Positions 23,864-36,900 of a stretch of DNA of 64,000 bases are shown here, piece by piece. Position 1 is the first letter of the stretch. Each line of letters starts with the position of its first letter. Below the pieces are notes generated by a model. That model made no database searches. It saw only the letters and a list, made by a program, of their open reading frames with translations, and was not told the DNA's origin. The stretch covers positions 434,001 through 498,000 of the forward strand of contig LNGK01000004.1 in assembly GCA_001510575.1 (NCBI GenBank). The letters are read 5' to 3'. Position numbers and translations under genes: made by a program. This DNA comes from Knoxdaviesia capensis. Taxonomy: Eukaryota > Ascomycota > Sordariomycetes > Microascales > Gondwanamycetaceae.

Positions 23864-25159
23864 CAGCCCTCTTTTAGGGCCCCGCAACCCGGCGGCGGAC
23901 GGGTCTTGAAGCGCGGGTTTCTGGAATGGATTCTATGGAATTCTTCTCATCGCGATGGTTGCGAGACGTTTATTTTCAGATTCACCAGTAGACAAGATGG
24001 GCCTTCTTATAGTATACTGGACACATATATATATAGGCAAGTCAGTATGCTTGCCAGGGCAGAAACAGGACAGAAACATGAGAAAACATAGCTATGATGC
24101 AGGGGATGACTAGGGTTGCGACCCTACATACCACCCAAATAAGGGTATAAGCCTAAGTTGGCTTTGATCTCGACGATATGCTTCTTCGTTTACAGCCATA
24201 CTCGTACATATATACCGACTGAGTTATAATCAGCTCTAACTATATCACTCTTCAGTATTCTTCTTCCTTCTCCTCCCATATCCCACATCTTACACGCCCC
24301 CCTTCTTATCTTTGGTGGGTTCTCCGGCTCTTTTCCCTGTCTAAGACATACGCATTCACTCACACTTACCGCAATCCTCCCCCCTTTTTCTTTTTTCTAT
24401 TACCCATCAACCACTCACAGTCGGTAGGCTGCCTCTCGCCACCTCCAGCCCTGTGTCTTGGTGTTACACCTGCATCCATGGACCGGAAGGGAGGAAAGAA
24501 GCAGGTCGACAAGAGACGTGGTAAGTCTTTGCTCTGTTGCACTCTTCGTGGACATGCAGCTTATGCCCCAGATTCCACATGTTGTCGCGACTCGCGAGAT
24601 TGGGCGAACTAGGGGTGGTTGCAGAAGGCCGTTCCGGTTGTATTATGTTTCTTCTTCTGTAATGTTGCATCTGATATTTTTCTCTAATCACTGAGATTAG
24701 TCTATGGCCGGATGAGATGTGGAAGTGGCGTCAGGTATTTGCGGACTTTATATTATTCTCTCTCTCCCTCTCTCCCTCTCTCTCTGTCGGCCATGTGTGT
24801 TTCTTTGGAACCCTTGTCGGTATGGAACACTGTGGCTCCCTTCGACGAGTCTTCTACAACACACTTCTTATGAGTTGTAACTCGACCCAGCTTTTGCCTG
24901 TTGGGGTGTGTGTGGTGTTGTGCGTACTGCGTGGTGCGTACCGATGTGTGTTGTGGCTGTCAGACCCGGGTCCTTGGAGTCTCTGACTTTTTTAAGCTGT
25001 CTTCCTGAAACTTTTCGCATTGACGTGGACAAACTATAATTCCTGTAATTCCACATTCTACGAGATACTTCTCACCCCCTGATCGAATGAAGCAGCGAGC
25101 TGAACTCCGTACACATAGTTTCTGGCTGGATCTTTTCTGGTCCGGTGTATTAGCTACTA

Positions 25160-25180
25160 CCTCCGTATACTATACGGAGG
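25160..25180. repeat. Perfect 10-bp inverted repeat around one base
   Basis: Arms CCTCCGTATA and TATACGGAGG flank a single C. It could be a binding site for a dimeric regulator or simply a copy of a TACGGAG-type repeat common in fungal intergenic DNA. The palindrome itself is seen directly; its function is unknown. Confidence 0.85.
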
Positions 25181-26512
25181 ATGAACTGTGGCTGTCGGGG
25201 ATTCGGATTGGAGAGATGGGAGCCCCTGTAAATCATTGCTCATTCTATTCTTCTCCCCGTGCTCATGAACTATGGTATCATGATAGGACTCTGCCACCCA
25301 ACCATCTGACAGTGAGTTCCTTTGTAGACACGACTATTCTCCTCTGGCGATCCTGTGTAATCTTGCGGACAGCACATCAAGACTCCGCTCCAGTATTTCT
25401 TCGCACGCGTGGATGTGGTGACGGTCCGTCGCGTGTCCAATGACAGGCCTCCGCCTGGATGCCAAAACAGTCAGACACCAGGCGAAAAGCCAAAAGTCAG
25501 CCTGACGACAACATTGCATCCCCACAAGACTATATTATACATATGTCCTAGGGGGATATATTACGAAACCAAATGGGCGCAAGCCGGCGTCGCAATCTTG
25601 GAGTACGGGCCATCGTAGACGGGCCGACACCAAACCAGACTTTTTCATTGCAGCCTCGACATGCTGGGAAATCAGCTCTAGGAGGACGGAGATAGACGTC
25701 GAGTTCGTAGACAAAAGTTGAGAGAGAGAAGCCACCAACCAACTAAATCCAAAACTGCACTGAACTCCAAACAGCCACGGGGATACTAAAGTTAACCTCC
25801 GAATTTAGGAAATTCCGGGGTTTGTTCCGCTGGACATGCAATCCTGACAAGGCCCACAGGCACAGCTCTTCCGGACTGAGCTCGGCCCTGCTACGTGTCA
25901 GAAGTTAAGAACATAGGAACATGTGTTCGCCACGGAGTTCCCTCCAAGTGGTGCTGGCGTTTGGGTGCATGACTTAGCCTGAACGTACGAGTATTCCGTA
26001 TGTTCGTGTCTGGAATCCGGTGTTTCTGGGTCCCCTGTCTATTCAGGCATAAAGCCGGCAGCCCTCCTGTTGCTGTTGCTTTTGTTTACATGTGTATGTC
26101 CAGTTGGGGTGGATAATGTCTGTATGCACGACTGTCTGTATTCAGGGATTCCTGCGTCAGGCTCGAGAGAGGCAGAATAATCATCGCAGGAACAACGACT
26201 AACATGTGTTTGCGTACATACCTACCCTATGTGTCTCCTTGAGATCACATCACATCACATCAGCCCGGGCCCTGAGAATAGATGATCCGAATTTCGCAGA
26301 GGATTGCCCTTCCCTCGTGGGAAGAACCCCTTCCTTCTCCCGACTCAAGGGTTCATTGTTTTTTTTTTGTGTTTACTGGCCGTGTAATTTCCTGATTGAC
26401 GTCTTCTAGAAACCATAGAACCACAGAACCTAAGTCAGTACAGTACAGTACACACACTCTCTCTCTCATCTTACTGTCTCCCCAGCCATACACCCACCCC
26501 CAGGGAATTTCC

Positions 26513-26529
26513 AAACACACACACACACA
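26513..26529. repeat. (CA)n microsatellite
   Basis: About eight CA units, followed by AGAGAG. Noncoding context. Confidence 0.85.
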
Positions 26530-29500
26530 GAGAGAAACGCCTCTGTTGCTATGCTGCTCCATCGGCCTTTTTTCCCCCATCACGGAGGCTTCGCTAAAAA
26601 GACATCGGACTGTCTAGGAAGAGCCGGCCAGCGGAAGAAGAACAAAAGAACTCGCGAAAGAACTTTTTTTTCTTCTTGAAAAGTTCCCCGTCGTGACAGG
26701 GTCTGAGTGTGTGCACAGACTGAGCGCATCGGACGATGAAAGGGAGAACAAAGGCCGGACGGTGGATTGTTTTGCCAGATTTGGTGGTCGGACAGGCGAA
26801 GTGCGGTGTCTGTGGGTGTGGCCTGGGCATCGGTAATCCAGGACCGCGAGCGTCGAGTGTCCTTATGCGATACGGGTTAAGTGAAGAGCTGCACTAAGAA
26901 GCTCGAAACTCACGTTTACAGGAGAAAGAGGGTCTCTTCAACGCATACCAACGCTCCATTACCCAGGACTAGCTGGACTCGTTCATAAGCGACCACCACA
27001 TCCCGATCGAACAGCTATAGTATAGCATACGGGGCATTTTCTTTTGCGAAATGCGCTTCCTCCGTCCCCTGATCTCTGTGATTCTTCTTTGCTTTCCTGG
27101 ACTCGCTCTACGGTACATCGTAACACGATGGAGGCAGTGCCTGGAACATCAGACACAACACCTTTTTGTCCTACTCAGAAACCACTATACACGATGAGCG
27201 AAACAGCCTACTGTGGCAGCTGTCGCAGGGGGTCACTCCAAGAACTCTCTTTTTTTCATTTTTTTTTATTGTATATATATTTATGTACTGTATATACTCC
27301 GATGTTGGTTCCCTGCTTAAAAGTGACGACGGGAAACCCCCCGGAAGCTTGCCCAAGAAATTGAGGCCGCATCCAAGAAAATGTTGCCGTTCATGGGATG
27401 GGCGGTTTGAGTGTGTGTTGTATCCTATTATTGTACATACACATCCCGAGGTGGTTCACTTTCATGCTCGAGATGGAGGGCAGGGTCTAACAGGATACAC
27501 GCGCGCACCGAATCATCTGCATCCCATCTGGTACTGCTGGCCTCAATGCACACGGGGGTGTCCTTGAGATGCGGATTGATTAATATGTGATCCGTACGTC
27601 GTCTCACTCTCGACCGGCTTAGTTTGAGGTCTGCAACTTGCAATTTCTCTCCTCCATCAGAACCAAGTACAGTACATCATGGGAAAGCCAATTGCCATGG
27701 AAGGATTCCAGACTCCATATGGACCCCATAGGGAGGCAAAATACTCGACGTAACACAGCGTAAGCACGGCATCACGGATTCTGCGAGGGAAGACCAGCAT
27801 GTTGAGGCCCCAGTGTTAGTCATTGACTCATTGCGTATATATGCCTTGCGGTTTTCCCTGCACTTGATGGTTCCAAATCGGGGCATGATCAAGCCACACA
27901 GCCACACCGCGGAATTCTTCTGGAATCCAGACAGGGTGCATCATCCCACAGAAACCAGCAACAAAAGAGGTGCTGAGCGAAAGACATGTAAGGACGGAAA
28001 GGAATATGCAAAGTCCGACCGTCCGCCCCGTGTGGCTGTGCATGCCAGTCCCGGGTTTCCAGGCATCGGCGAAGTCCTTGGACTTTTTAGATACACGTCG
28101 TAAGTGCACATACCTGTATAGTGTACGGTACTTGCATAGTCGGCGAGCAATATGTGATTTGGAAGAACGCGCCAGCGAAAAGACTTGAAATAATCATGAC
28201 GAAGGCTTTCCAAGATGGGGTTGGGTCGCGGAGGCGACGCCGAGGCCTAGGATGATGAAAGGCCCTGACTGAAGACGGTAAACCGCTGCTACGGGCTGTT
28301 CGAGAGCTCCGAGGCTATTCATTCCGCCGGGCTAATTACACATTCACTTGTTGATGGTTGCCTAATGGGCATTTGTGGCTGGGTGCATACTGATTCCTTC
28401 CATGACCAATCCTCCTGACATGCGTACTATTACTTACATAGACTATGACTATGAGCGGCCGCACCCTCAAGCGCGGGTGCAATATCGCAGTGGAGGAAGC
28501 ACAAATTGTTGGTTCGACTTCAGATGAACCGAAATTGATATCAAAGTGTGTATAGCTCGTCGGAATATCGCCACGAGCAGCGTTTAGTCTTTCATATACA
28601 ATGTGTGATACAAGCCCAGGTTATATTATGAACGGTTTGTCTGCGATCCGCGCCAGGCAAGGTAAATTGCTGGCTCTCGATGTGATTTCCGTATATGATC
28701 CCTCTCAAGGTTTGCAGATCCCACACCTCCAGCGACAGTTGCGCCCGTAGCCAGCCCTAATATGCCAGCTCAACAAATTGTCGGACGGCATAAAATCGAT
28801 GTATCGGCTTCCCCCTCCCCCACCCACTATACTGATCAGTAATGATTGACTCTATATTGGGTCAAGATGGACCCTTCGGAAATACAAGGACCCGGGGTAT
28901 TTCTCCTATATCAATGCTGGCCCAGAAATTCCGGGGTTTCCGGGTAACTTGACCTCTTCTCGGGTAGTGATTGATAGCGGCGTGCCCGTGGGAAGTGTCG
29001 TGAGAAGGATTCCGCGTTCTCTAAGTTATTGAACAGTAAATATACCATTATAGTACATGTTGTATATATTGTGACCCTCTCGAGACAGTCTTGTGGGCGG
29101 CGGCGGGCTGCTATCAAACACCGGCAGGGTGGACGTGAGGCGGACAGCATCTCGGCTTATCCGCTGTCAGAGAACTGCGCCGTGGCTGTTCGTGCTGTCA
29201 AGGGTCTTCCCTTTCTTTCTTTCTACCACCTACAGTACTACTGTACTTACCTGTTCGTTTCCCATGGCCGGCTTTGCATAATAACCGTGGCCGAGAGATA
29301 AAAAGTGAAATATTACGGAGCAGGTACACAGCAAAAGAAAAAAGTTGGAACCTTGTCAAGGCAGGCCAGGCCAGAGCCACTAAGCAAATGCGACATGTCT
29401 CCTTGTCACCCACCCTGTTCCCGTTCGGGAATTGTTTCCGACGCAAGACAAGACAGCCAGATTTTTAAGTGTATGAATTGTCAGCTTATGAAGCGGGCAG

Positions 29501-29605
29501 GCGAGGCAGCCCCTGATAGAGTTAAAAAGCAAGGGGGAAAAAAGAAGAAAGTCTAGAATGCTATCTTCTCTTCTCCGTGATACTAGCAGCCCAATAGAAG
29601 AATAC

Positions 29606-29656
29606 ATGTACTGTACTGTAGTGTACTATATGTACTATACTGTACAGAGCTGTATG
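29606..29656. repeat. Cluster of TGTACTGTAC-type elements
   Basis: Five or so overlapping or near-adjacent GTACTGTA, GTACTATA and TGTACAG units within 51 bp. This is the densest cluster of the dispersed element described in the findings. Confidence 0.75.
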
Positions 29657-31336
29657 TCTGTGGTCAAGAACGGATATCGTCATGCTGGGTTTTGGGGTTG
29701 ATCGGGGAAGTGGGAGAGAGATTGAGAGGAGGGCTCCTCCATGATATCCTGCTATTACCCCCGGTCTTACAGGCTAGAAGACCAGAAGACATCCCAGGAG
29801 CCCCGCTTGTTTCTTCTAGACTTCCAGCCCACAGCCCCGAAGTTTTGCAAAAGTTCGTGTACAAGGTGTGTGTGTGTGTCTGAGGTTGATGATGGTTCGT
29901 TCCCCTAGATCTAGATTCTGTCTGTACGATGCTAAACCTCGCCGCCTCAGATAAAAAAAGAACAGAAACAAAGCTGGAAATAAATAGATGAAAAAGCAAA
30001 AAAGCCACCTTGTCTAGTGCCGGATCCGAGAACTGTAAGCATGCTGGCTGTTTGACCTCGAGTAGGGAAAAATACACCTGGCAGATACAGTACTGTACAT
30101 ACTATAGGTATGTGCCCCCGAGATCCGCACTTGACGATATCGATCCCCATCTGCCCCCCCTTTTGGATTTGCATTCCGTGCCGGGCGCGTTGGTTTCTTG
30201 GGTCGTATGTGGAAAGTAGCTCGGATGTTTAGAAGCAAATTGGAAAGGACAACGTGATACTGCAGAGAACAAATATGCATAGAAAGAAGAGAAAAAGAGG
30301 GACAACACCACCATGGAGATCTGGGGCCGGAAATGGGGAGGTGGAGTTACGTCGAAACGGAGCACTGTACCGGACCATACACATATACTACGAGTATATG
30401 TAGTATATATTGTACGTGGAGTATTTCGTCGTGCATGAGTACAGTAGTCGTCGGAGGAGCAGGAATCGAAGGGGGGCGTGTAAGCACAGAGGAACCAACG
30501 GGGGTTCCGAGGGATGCGACAACAACGACGCAGAGCGCGCCGAGCGGTCTTTTTGGTGGTGGCTTGTTGTTCTTCTTCTGCGTCTCTGTCTCTCTCTTTT
30601 CCTTGGTAGTAAGCCCTGCATCCCAGACAGGACTGAAACCCTCTGATTGTTGTTCCGCTCCGTAGCACAAGACCGGCCAACGTTGATAGCGTTCGCGCGC
30701 ATGCATGCAACCGCTGGCGTCAGGATATCCTGTCTCCCCGATCGAGGGGGGGGGATTTCGATTCGTCCGTTGCACGTCACCGCTCGGGGACAAAGTTGCC
30801 TGACGTGTTAAGATTACGGAGCAACTCGCGTTCATTTCTTTGTAAATGCGGGTTGTGATTCAGTTAGAGTGCCTTTTGGCGCATTTCTTTTCCTTTTTTT
30901 CTCACACGAGAGGACGCAAAGCTTGGAGCCTCTCATTTCAATGGCCATTGTGGGCTCATTTCCATATGCAATAGTTCATATGTCTGGGCAATATCGAAAG
31001 TCGAAGAGAGAGCGTGTGTGCGTGGTCGCAGCCGGATTTCCAATTGGATTATGATTAAAAGGGGGCGTGAACTTAGGGGGGAAAGACGGGCCCTTTGGGT
31101 GTTTTCTTTCCCTCTTCCTTTTGTTCGATGGCCTTCTGTACATTGTAGATCTTTCACTCTGATGAAGCCCTACACGGGATAATCGAGATGTGACGATAAC
31201 AGCTGGGCCGCATCTCGAGGGAGGGGCGAAAATTGACGAACATCGCGACATTCAAGTTAATCTCGTGAGAGTCTTGATAGGGGACGATCTGCAACATGGC
31301 CAGTCAACGACTTCTCAAACCAGAATGTGGCATCGG

Positions 31337-31388
31337 TAAATAAAAAATAATATAAATAATATAAAATATAAAATATAAAATATAAAAA
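31337..31388. repeat. A/T-only tandem-like tract (TATAAAA units)
   Basis: Repeated ATATAAA/TATAAAA units with no G or C for about 50 bp. It may be a duplex-unwinding or nucleosome-depleted element, or just low-complexity DNA. Confidence 0.8.
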
Positions 31389-33885
31389 GGTCAAAAAGAT
31401 CGTCGAAAACGGCGTGGTTGCAAAGTACCGAGGCCATACCAGGCCCGTACAAAAAGTACCTGTTGCATCGCATCAGCTATCTGCTGCGGGCAAAGATGCA
31501 GTTCCATCGCCCGTGCCAGTTACCATCGGTACCACTCTTCACATGATTGCAGTGTCGTTCTTTGAGAGTGCCGCCTCAGAAGATCAAGAAGGGACAGGAA
31601 AGCCAGAGGCGATCACCAGTGAAGCGAGAACAAGCGACAGGCACCATACACGGACGTATGAAGTTCACTACCACGATAACCATACTCGTTGTAGGTCGAG
31701 TTGTCTTGGAGTTCCACCACCCCCACACCCCCCTTTTTCTTAATGCTTCTAGAAGGCATCCCGGCGACTAATCCTTCAAGTTCAGGTAGTAGTGGTTCAA
31801 ACCCTGAGAGTCCCTCTCACCAAAAACCCTGGCTCTTCTTGCTTGGGCCCCGAATTAAAAAGGAAAGGTGGGAAATAATCTGTACAGTTCTGTATGATGG
31901 AATCCACCGGGAAATGAATCCACATGTCTTGAGGAGCGAATCGTGTCCTGCCCTTGACCTGTCCTCCTCTCTCTCTTTCTCTCCCCTTCTTCTTCTTCCT
32001 CTCATCCGCTGCTCCCCACCTGTTCCACTCTCTCTCTCTCTCTCTGTCTATCCCCCCCCGGTCTCTCTCTTCCCCTTCCCTCTCCCCCTTCCCTCTCCCT
32101 CTTCCAGGCACTGGACCCCCGACGGTTGTTGATGCCCGTCAGACTAAACTAGTACCGATCCAGACAGTTCCGGACATTGGCGCTGTAGACGAACACATGC
32201 AAGCCTCCCCCCAGTCGCTCTGGGCTGGGTTTATCGTGTTTCTCTTGTCTCTAGCAGCCCGGAATGCCGATGGAATTGGAGATGGATTCTTAGTTCGCGA
32301 GCGAGCACGTTCATTCATGCCTTCATGCATATCACTTGGGGTCGGTCGGTATCTGGTCCTTGGGTTGGAGGCTCGTGGTCTCCGGACCTGAGCGAGACGG
32401 TTGGCATTAGTAGAGCGCTGACCTTCTTGCAGAAGACACTGACGGGGACAAGATTGCAAGCCTAACGCACGGAAGAAATGAACAGGGCTGGAAGGCGTGG
32501 TCGTTTACTTCTTCTGATTTGCCTGCCAGTTCACCCGTCGCTCTTCTCTAGCACTAAACTGGTACCCTGTGTGCCTTCACTAAAAATGTGATGCTGGGAT
32601 GTGAAGGGGGCTATGTTGGTGCTACAAACGCCAGCATCATGCAATGTGGTTTCTTCTCTCCCCGCCCGTGCATCTCTAGTGTCCCCTGTATCTATTGTTT
32701 TCCTCTCCTTGACCCGATCCCTTCCAAATCGATGTTTCAGAACCTTTGTGAAGTGTTCTCTGACCTTCTCTCGACTAACCTACTTTGACTTGGCTCTTTT
32801 TTGGCTTCTCACACCCACTCCCTCACTCTGCATGTGCTTTTATTTCTTGCCCTTGGAACATGACGTGACTTTCTCTCATCGTTCTATTGTCCCATTAAAC
32901 CTCAAATACTACTCTGAACAAGGTTGATGATAGCCCAGAGGCGGCTGTTTTTGTTGACCTCTTCGGCTTTTTTTCATCTCCCCTTCGACGTTATCCCCGG
33001 ACGTGATGGGCCTTTTTCGGTCCGTGGATGGACAAGGCGGCGTATGGTGCGCTCTAGATACAGTTATATACCGGACATTACAATCTGTAACCCCAGAGAT
33101 GGGCACACAGTAAAACATCGCTAGTTGTGTCCATCCGGAACGGAGCCCGGCCGGGAAGGAGGAAAAACACAGAGTAGTATCCTGGCATATCCTGATGGGG
33201 TGGGCAGTCGGAGATTCCCGATTTGGCAGCCTTTTTCTTTTCTCTCTCTATGGGTGGAGGGGTTTATTTTGTCGGTTGGTGGATTTTTGTGGCACGAGAA
33301 AGACGAGGGGGGCGTTGTTGTATGTTAGTACTACAGAATCGTAAATGTCCTGTAGTAGTAAACGAAGCTCCGAGCCGATAGTGGGTGGTGGGAGTTATCA
33401 TCTAGCCGCCGCGGAGTAAAGTTGGAGACAAGTGGAAGTCTGCTTTACGCCGTCTCCGGTGTTAGCCCACCCCAATCATTACCCACGAAACCTGACAAGT
33501 TGTTACGATGGCCCTTCCTACGGCTTTCTCCCTCTCCCTCTCTCTCTCTTGCACCATGGACCGTGTTCTTCTCCGGCCCTGCCCGCGCCGGCCGGACCCC
33601 TGGCTTACCTGTTTTCAAATCTCGTTAAAAGGAAAAATAGCGGGAAATCACCCCGTACTAATTGGTTGATGCGTTGCCTCGGATTCAGACCAGCCAACAC
33701 TACACGTAGGGACAGCTGTATACGAACAGCAAAAAGAATAAAAGCCCAGCAGCCGCGCGCGCGCCCGGGCCACCAAGCACTCTGAGCTGCTGTACTGTAC
33801 AGCCTCCTCCCTCTGTCTCCCCGTCTCCGAGGGTCTCTCTCTCCCTCTCTCGGTCTCAGCGTCGCAGGGCTAAGGCAGGCATTCC

Positions 33886-33888
<3 letters not shown>

Positions 33889-33930
<42 letters not shown>
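33889..33930. repeat. (GA)21 microsatellite
   Basis: Twenty-one uninterrupted GA units. A CT-rich stretch about 35 bp upstream (33834-33858) is its near complement, so the pair could fold as an imperfect hairpin. It is likely length-polymorphic. Confidence 0.95.
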
Positions 33931-33932
<2 letters not shown>

Positions 33933-36900
33933 CCAACAAATTGTCACATTCTCTTGATGATCCTAAGGCCCTGGTCGGACATCTGTCGGTCTTAGACACG
34001 TTCTAGCGACAGCCGTGCGCTGTATGATGCTGGGAAGAATTAGAAAAATATAGTCAGAAACAGCAGGCCAAGCATCTGCGCTTGGTCTCGGCTTCTTCAG
34101 TGTGGCTTTCTTCGTCAGAACTTCTAGGTCGGTCCAGCATATGCAGGCGGTGAAGAGCCCTAGACAAATGCAACAAGCTGCATATATTAGGCTGCATCAG
34201 ATGCTGCAGGTGTGTCACTGCGGTGAAATACACTGGAAACCGCCTAGTCCCAGAGCGGTGCCGAGGCTTTTGAGTTGGATGGAGGGAGGGAGGAATCTTT
34301 TTGCTTTATCTTGCGTGATGATTCTGAACTGAAGTGCACACTGTACATGCCCTCTCTTTCTTGATCTCTGTGGGTTCTTTTTGAGTAGTAGCCAACTGTC
34401 CCAAGTGTGCAACCCAAAAGAAAATCCCCAAGTGCATGAAAGCAAGATGCGCCAGGCCAGAAAAATAGCCGAGACGCCATGTAACCATGATGGAAAATGG
34501 AGATACTGTAGTCAAGGATTTACTGCAGTCCGAGGGACAAATCTTGTAGAGCGGATGGCTGGTCAATGGTCATACTACCAAACCACCGAGAGCCATCTTC
34601 AGAAGTTGCCAACTTGGGTTTAAGCTGTGGTCTCCCACTATCGTTCAATCGTTTGGGCACATGCTTCAGTGGGCTTTTTCTTCGTCTCTTAAACGAAAAT
34701 CTTGGCATGATGTACAAAAATCCCTTCTCTTATATAGAGGAGGCCGGGGGATAATGGGGGGGGGCGTACTATCAGACAGGACTCGATGAATCCCTCTCTC
34801 GGTGGTAGGATTGATGACCTTTCAGGCTTTTTTGACATCCCATCCCACAGTTCTTTTGTCCATGTCGGGGAAATGCACCGATGAACTAGCCGTGATGGGG
34901 GGTGGAGGGTTTGGGACGGGCATGAGGACTGAACGGCAAAGAGAGAGAGAGATTAGCATGCCTGTACTGACAAGATTGGGGGGAAAGGGGAGAAAAAAGA
35001 AGCAGGGCCGAGACTCCCACATACAAAAGATCGGTGTCACGAAAGGCGAATAAGAGAGATTACTGTAGTCTGGAGATGATAGCCACGTTAGATAAAGCAC
35101 CTGTAGGAGACAACGCGCCTCATTTACCTGTCTACGGCCCTCCTGCCTACCTAGGTAGGTCAGACGAGAACTTCTAGGAGGGTTGAGATTTCCGCCCGCA
35201 TGGACCAAGATATGAAAATCGGAAACGACATGCTCACACAATCTGTGGGATTCAATATAATTCATATCATCAATGCAGCTCAGATGGTCTCTGCGTAGAT
35301 GATCACTGTCGTCAAAGGTCCTCACTCTTGACCCCAAAGGTCTGCTCAGGGAGAAAAAGAAAATCACGGCTTGATGATGTTATCGACGCACGCAGGCATA
35401 TCGTACCACTATCTCCGGCGGTTCTACCCTTTTTCTCTCGATATTCTACTCCGCGTCGATCTGGCCGGTTATGCCGATGCGGTGTGAAATTGCACGTTCA
35501 TTGATTCTGTTTCCTGTCGCGTGCTCTCTCGACAGCACATGCTTAATAGTGGGAGATCGATATATGGATGCAGGCACACAACATATAAGGCCCGGTTGGT
35601 GTGTTATTACCTCCTCCACTAATGTTTTAACGCGAAAGGGATTTTTGTTATCAACGACACAGAGACCAGCAAAATCCCTTCCATCTCCCCCCATCTCGGT
35701 CTCTCAAACAAGTTCAGCCTACAGGGATTTGGGGGGGCCAGACAAGGACTGGGAGGGGAGAGAATGGGGGAGAGGGCAACTAAGACGTATGGAGGAGAGT
35801 GCTCCGTCCGTAGGTATAAGATGCATGTACTCGTAGGTGATAGCAATGATGCACAGTATACCATTCGAGCTCCGTCCGCATTGTCAAAAGTCCACCCCCC
35901 TGAACTCAACATGCCAGGCCCGGCCCTGTAAACTTTTTGACTGTGTTGTGTTCTGCAGATAATAGAGGCTGAGTGGGGGGGGAGAGAGGAGAAAGCGGCC
36001 TAGGGACTAAAGCGGATGTTTCTCCAGCCGTGATAATGAAAGGGGGGGCGTTTGTTTTGCTCTTTTTCTTTCCGTTTCTTATATTATCTTTTTTCATTTC
36101 TTTTTGGCGGAACCGCATAGCTCAACTTCGTTGACACCGGCGTTTTGTTCCCCTTTCCCACACATGTGTGATCTTGTCAGGTTCTGTCGTTCCCGGAAGA
36201 GAGTTCCCAGGCCAGTCGCACAGGTCTCCCGCTTCTGCACGGATTTGCGATAACCAGTTGTCTTTCCACCAAGATACACATGCCTACAACCAGTAAAGCA
36301 CATCGATTTGTCGGCAATAAACAAGAAACGAAGCAGCAATGAGTTGTCAATCAGGCTAAGTGGTGGTCCTTATCATTCTAGTCGTCTGATTGGATCAACA
36401 CTTGACTCTCTCAATTTCGGGTGCATTAATGTTCGGCTTCCTGTGGCTTGGAGTTTTGAAGAGATGTTTTTTTTATTTTTATTAAAAGGTGGATTCGTGT
36501 TGATTTTAAGTCTAACTTAGCTTACCTCTTTCTTTTTTTAAATGTTTTGGTGAAACTTTGGCTGATCGAGGATTTCGCAACTCGATCATCGAGTCCCCGA
36601 TTTCCCAGGGCTTCGCCTCAACCTTCGAGTTTACCCCTTGTTTCCATCAACATGAATTCTTTTTCTTCTTCCTTCCTCTTTCCTCCCTAGTGGAAGGCCC
36701 AGAAACCTTAGAACATAGTGGATGTCATGCACTAATCAGAATTCGACGATGGTTCTCACGTGTGTCGAGGGGGGGAGAAGAAAGGGAATCCTTCCATTTG
36801 AGGCAAGTCTCTCATGAATCTCTAAGGGAGGGCACTCCACGATCTGTGTCAGTAACAAGATGTCGTTCTGAATCATGCTTCCTCTAGATATAAATACACA

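Larger units (their letters stand above)
17113..24250. other. Gene desert part 1: rad3 upstream region
   Basis: No gene recognised over 7 kb. 17113-17400 is the probable rad3 promoter and leader. Two blocks are strongly purine-rich on the plus strand, hence pyrimidine-rich on the minus strand: about 20390-20660 and 22600-23250. In fungi such tracts often mark core promoters, so a minus-strand noncoding transcript is possible, but no spliced protein frame could be built. A poly-G run with one N lies at 20276-20291, a (CGTG)n run at 18391-18408 and an AT-rich tract at 23814-23863. The longest ORFs (18038-18631 minus, 22271-22924 plus) have no recognisable domain and are compatible with chance. 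Confidence 0.6.
24251..31320. other. Gene desert part 2
   Basis: No convincing gene. 24250-24475 is a pyrimidine-rich, promoter/leader-like block ending at an ATG (24478) that begins a basic 14-codon frame running into a GTAAGT donor (see findings). The rest is balanced-composition DNA with TACAGTAC/TACTGTAC elements at 26436-26452, 27666-27675, 29231-29246, 29606-29656 and 30086-30099. Other marks are a perfect inverted repeat at 25160-25180, an inverted repeat at 30383-30408 and a (CA)n run at 26513-26529. ORFs (longest 30102-30710, minus) show no domain-like sequence. Confidence 0.6.

Noticed and set aside
30102..30710. 202-codon minus-strand ORF in the desert
   Set aside because: Composition is erratic (Tyr/Thr/Cys-rich repeats), there is no domain, and it spans an inverted repeat. 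Overlapping ORFs in other frames are equally long.
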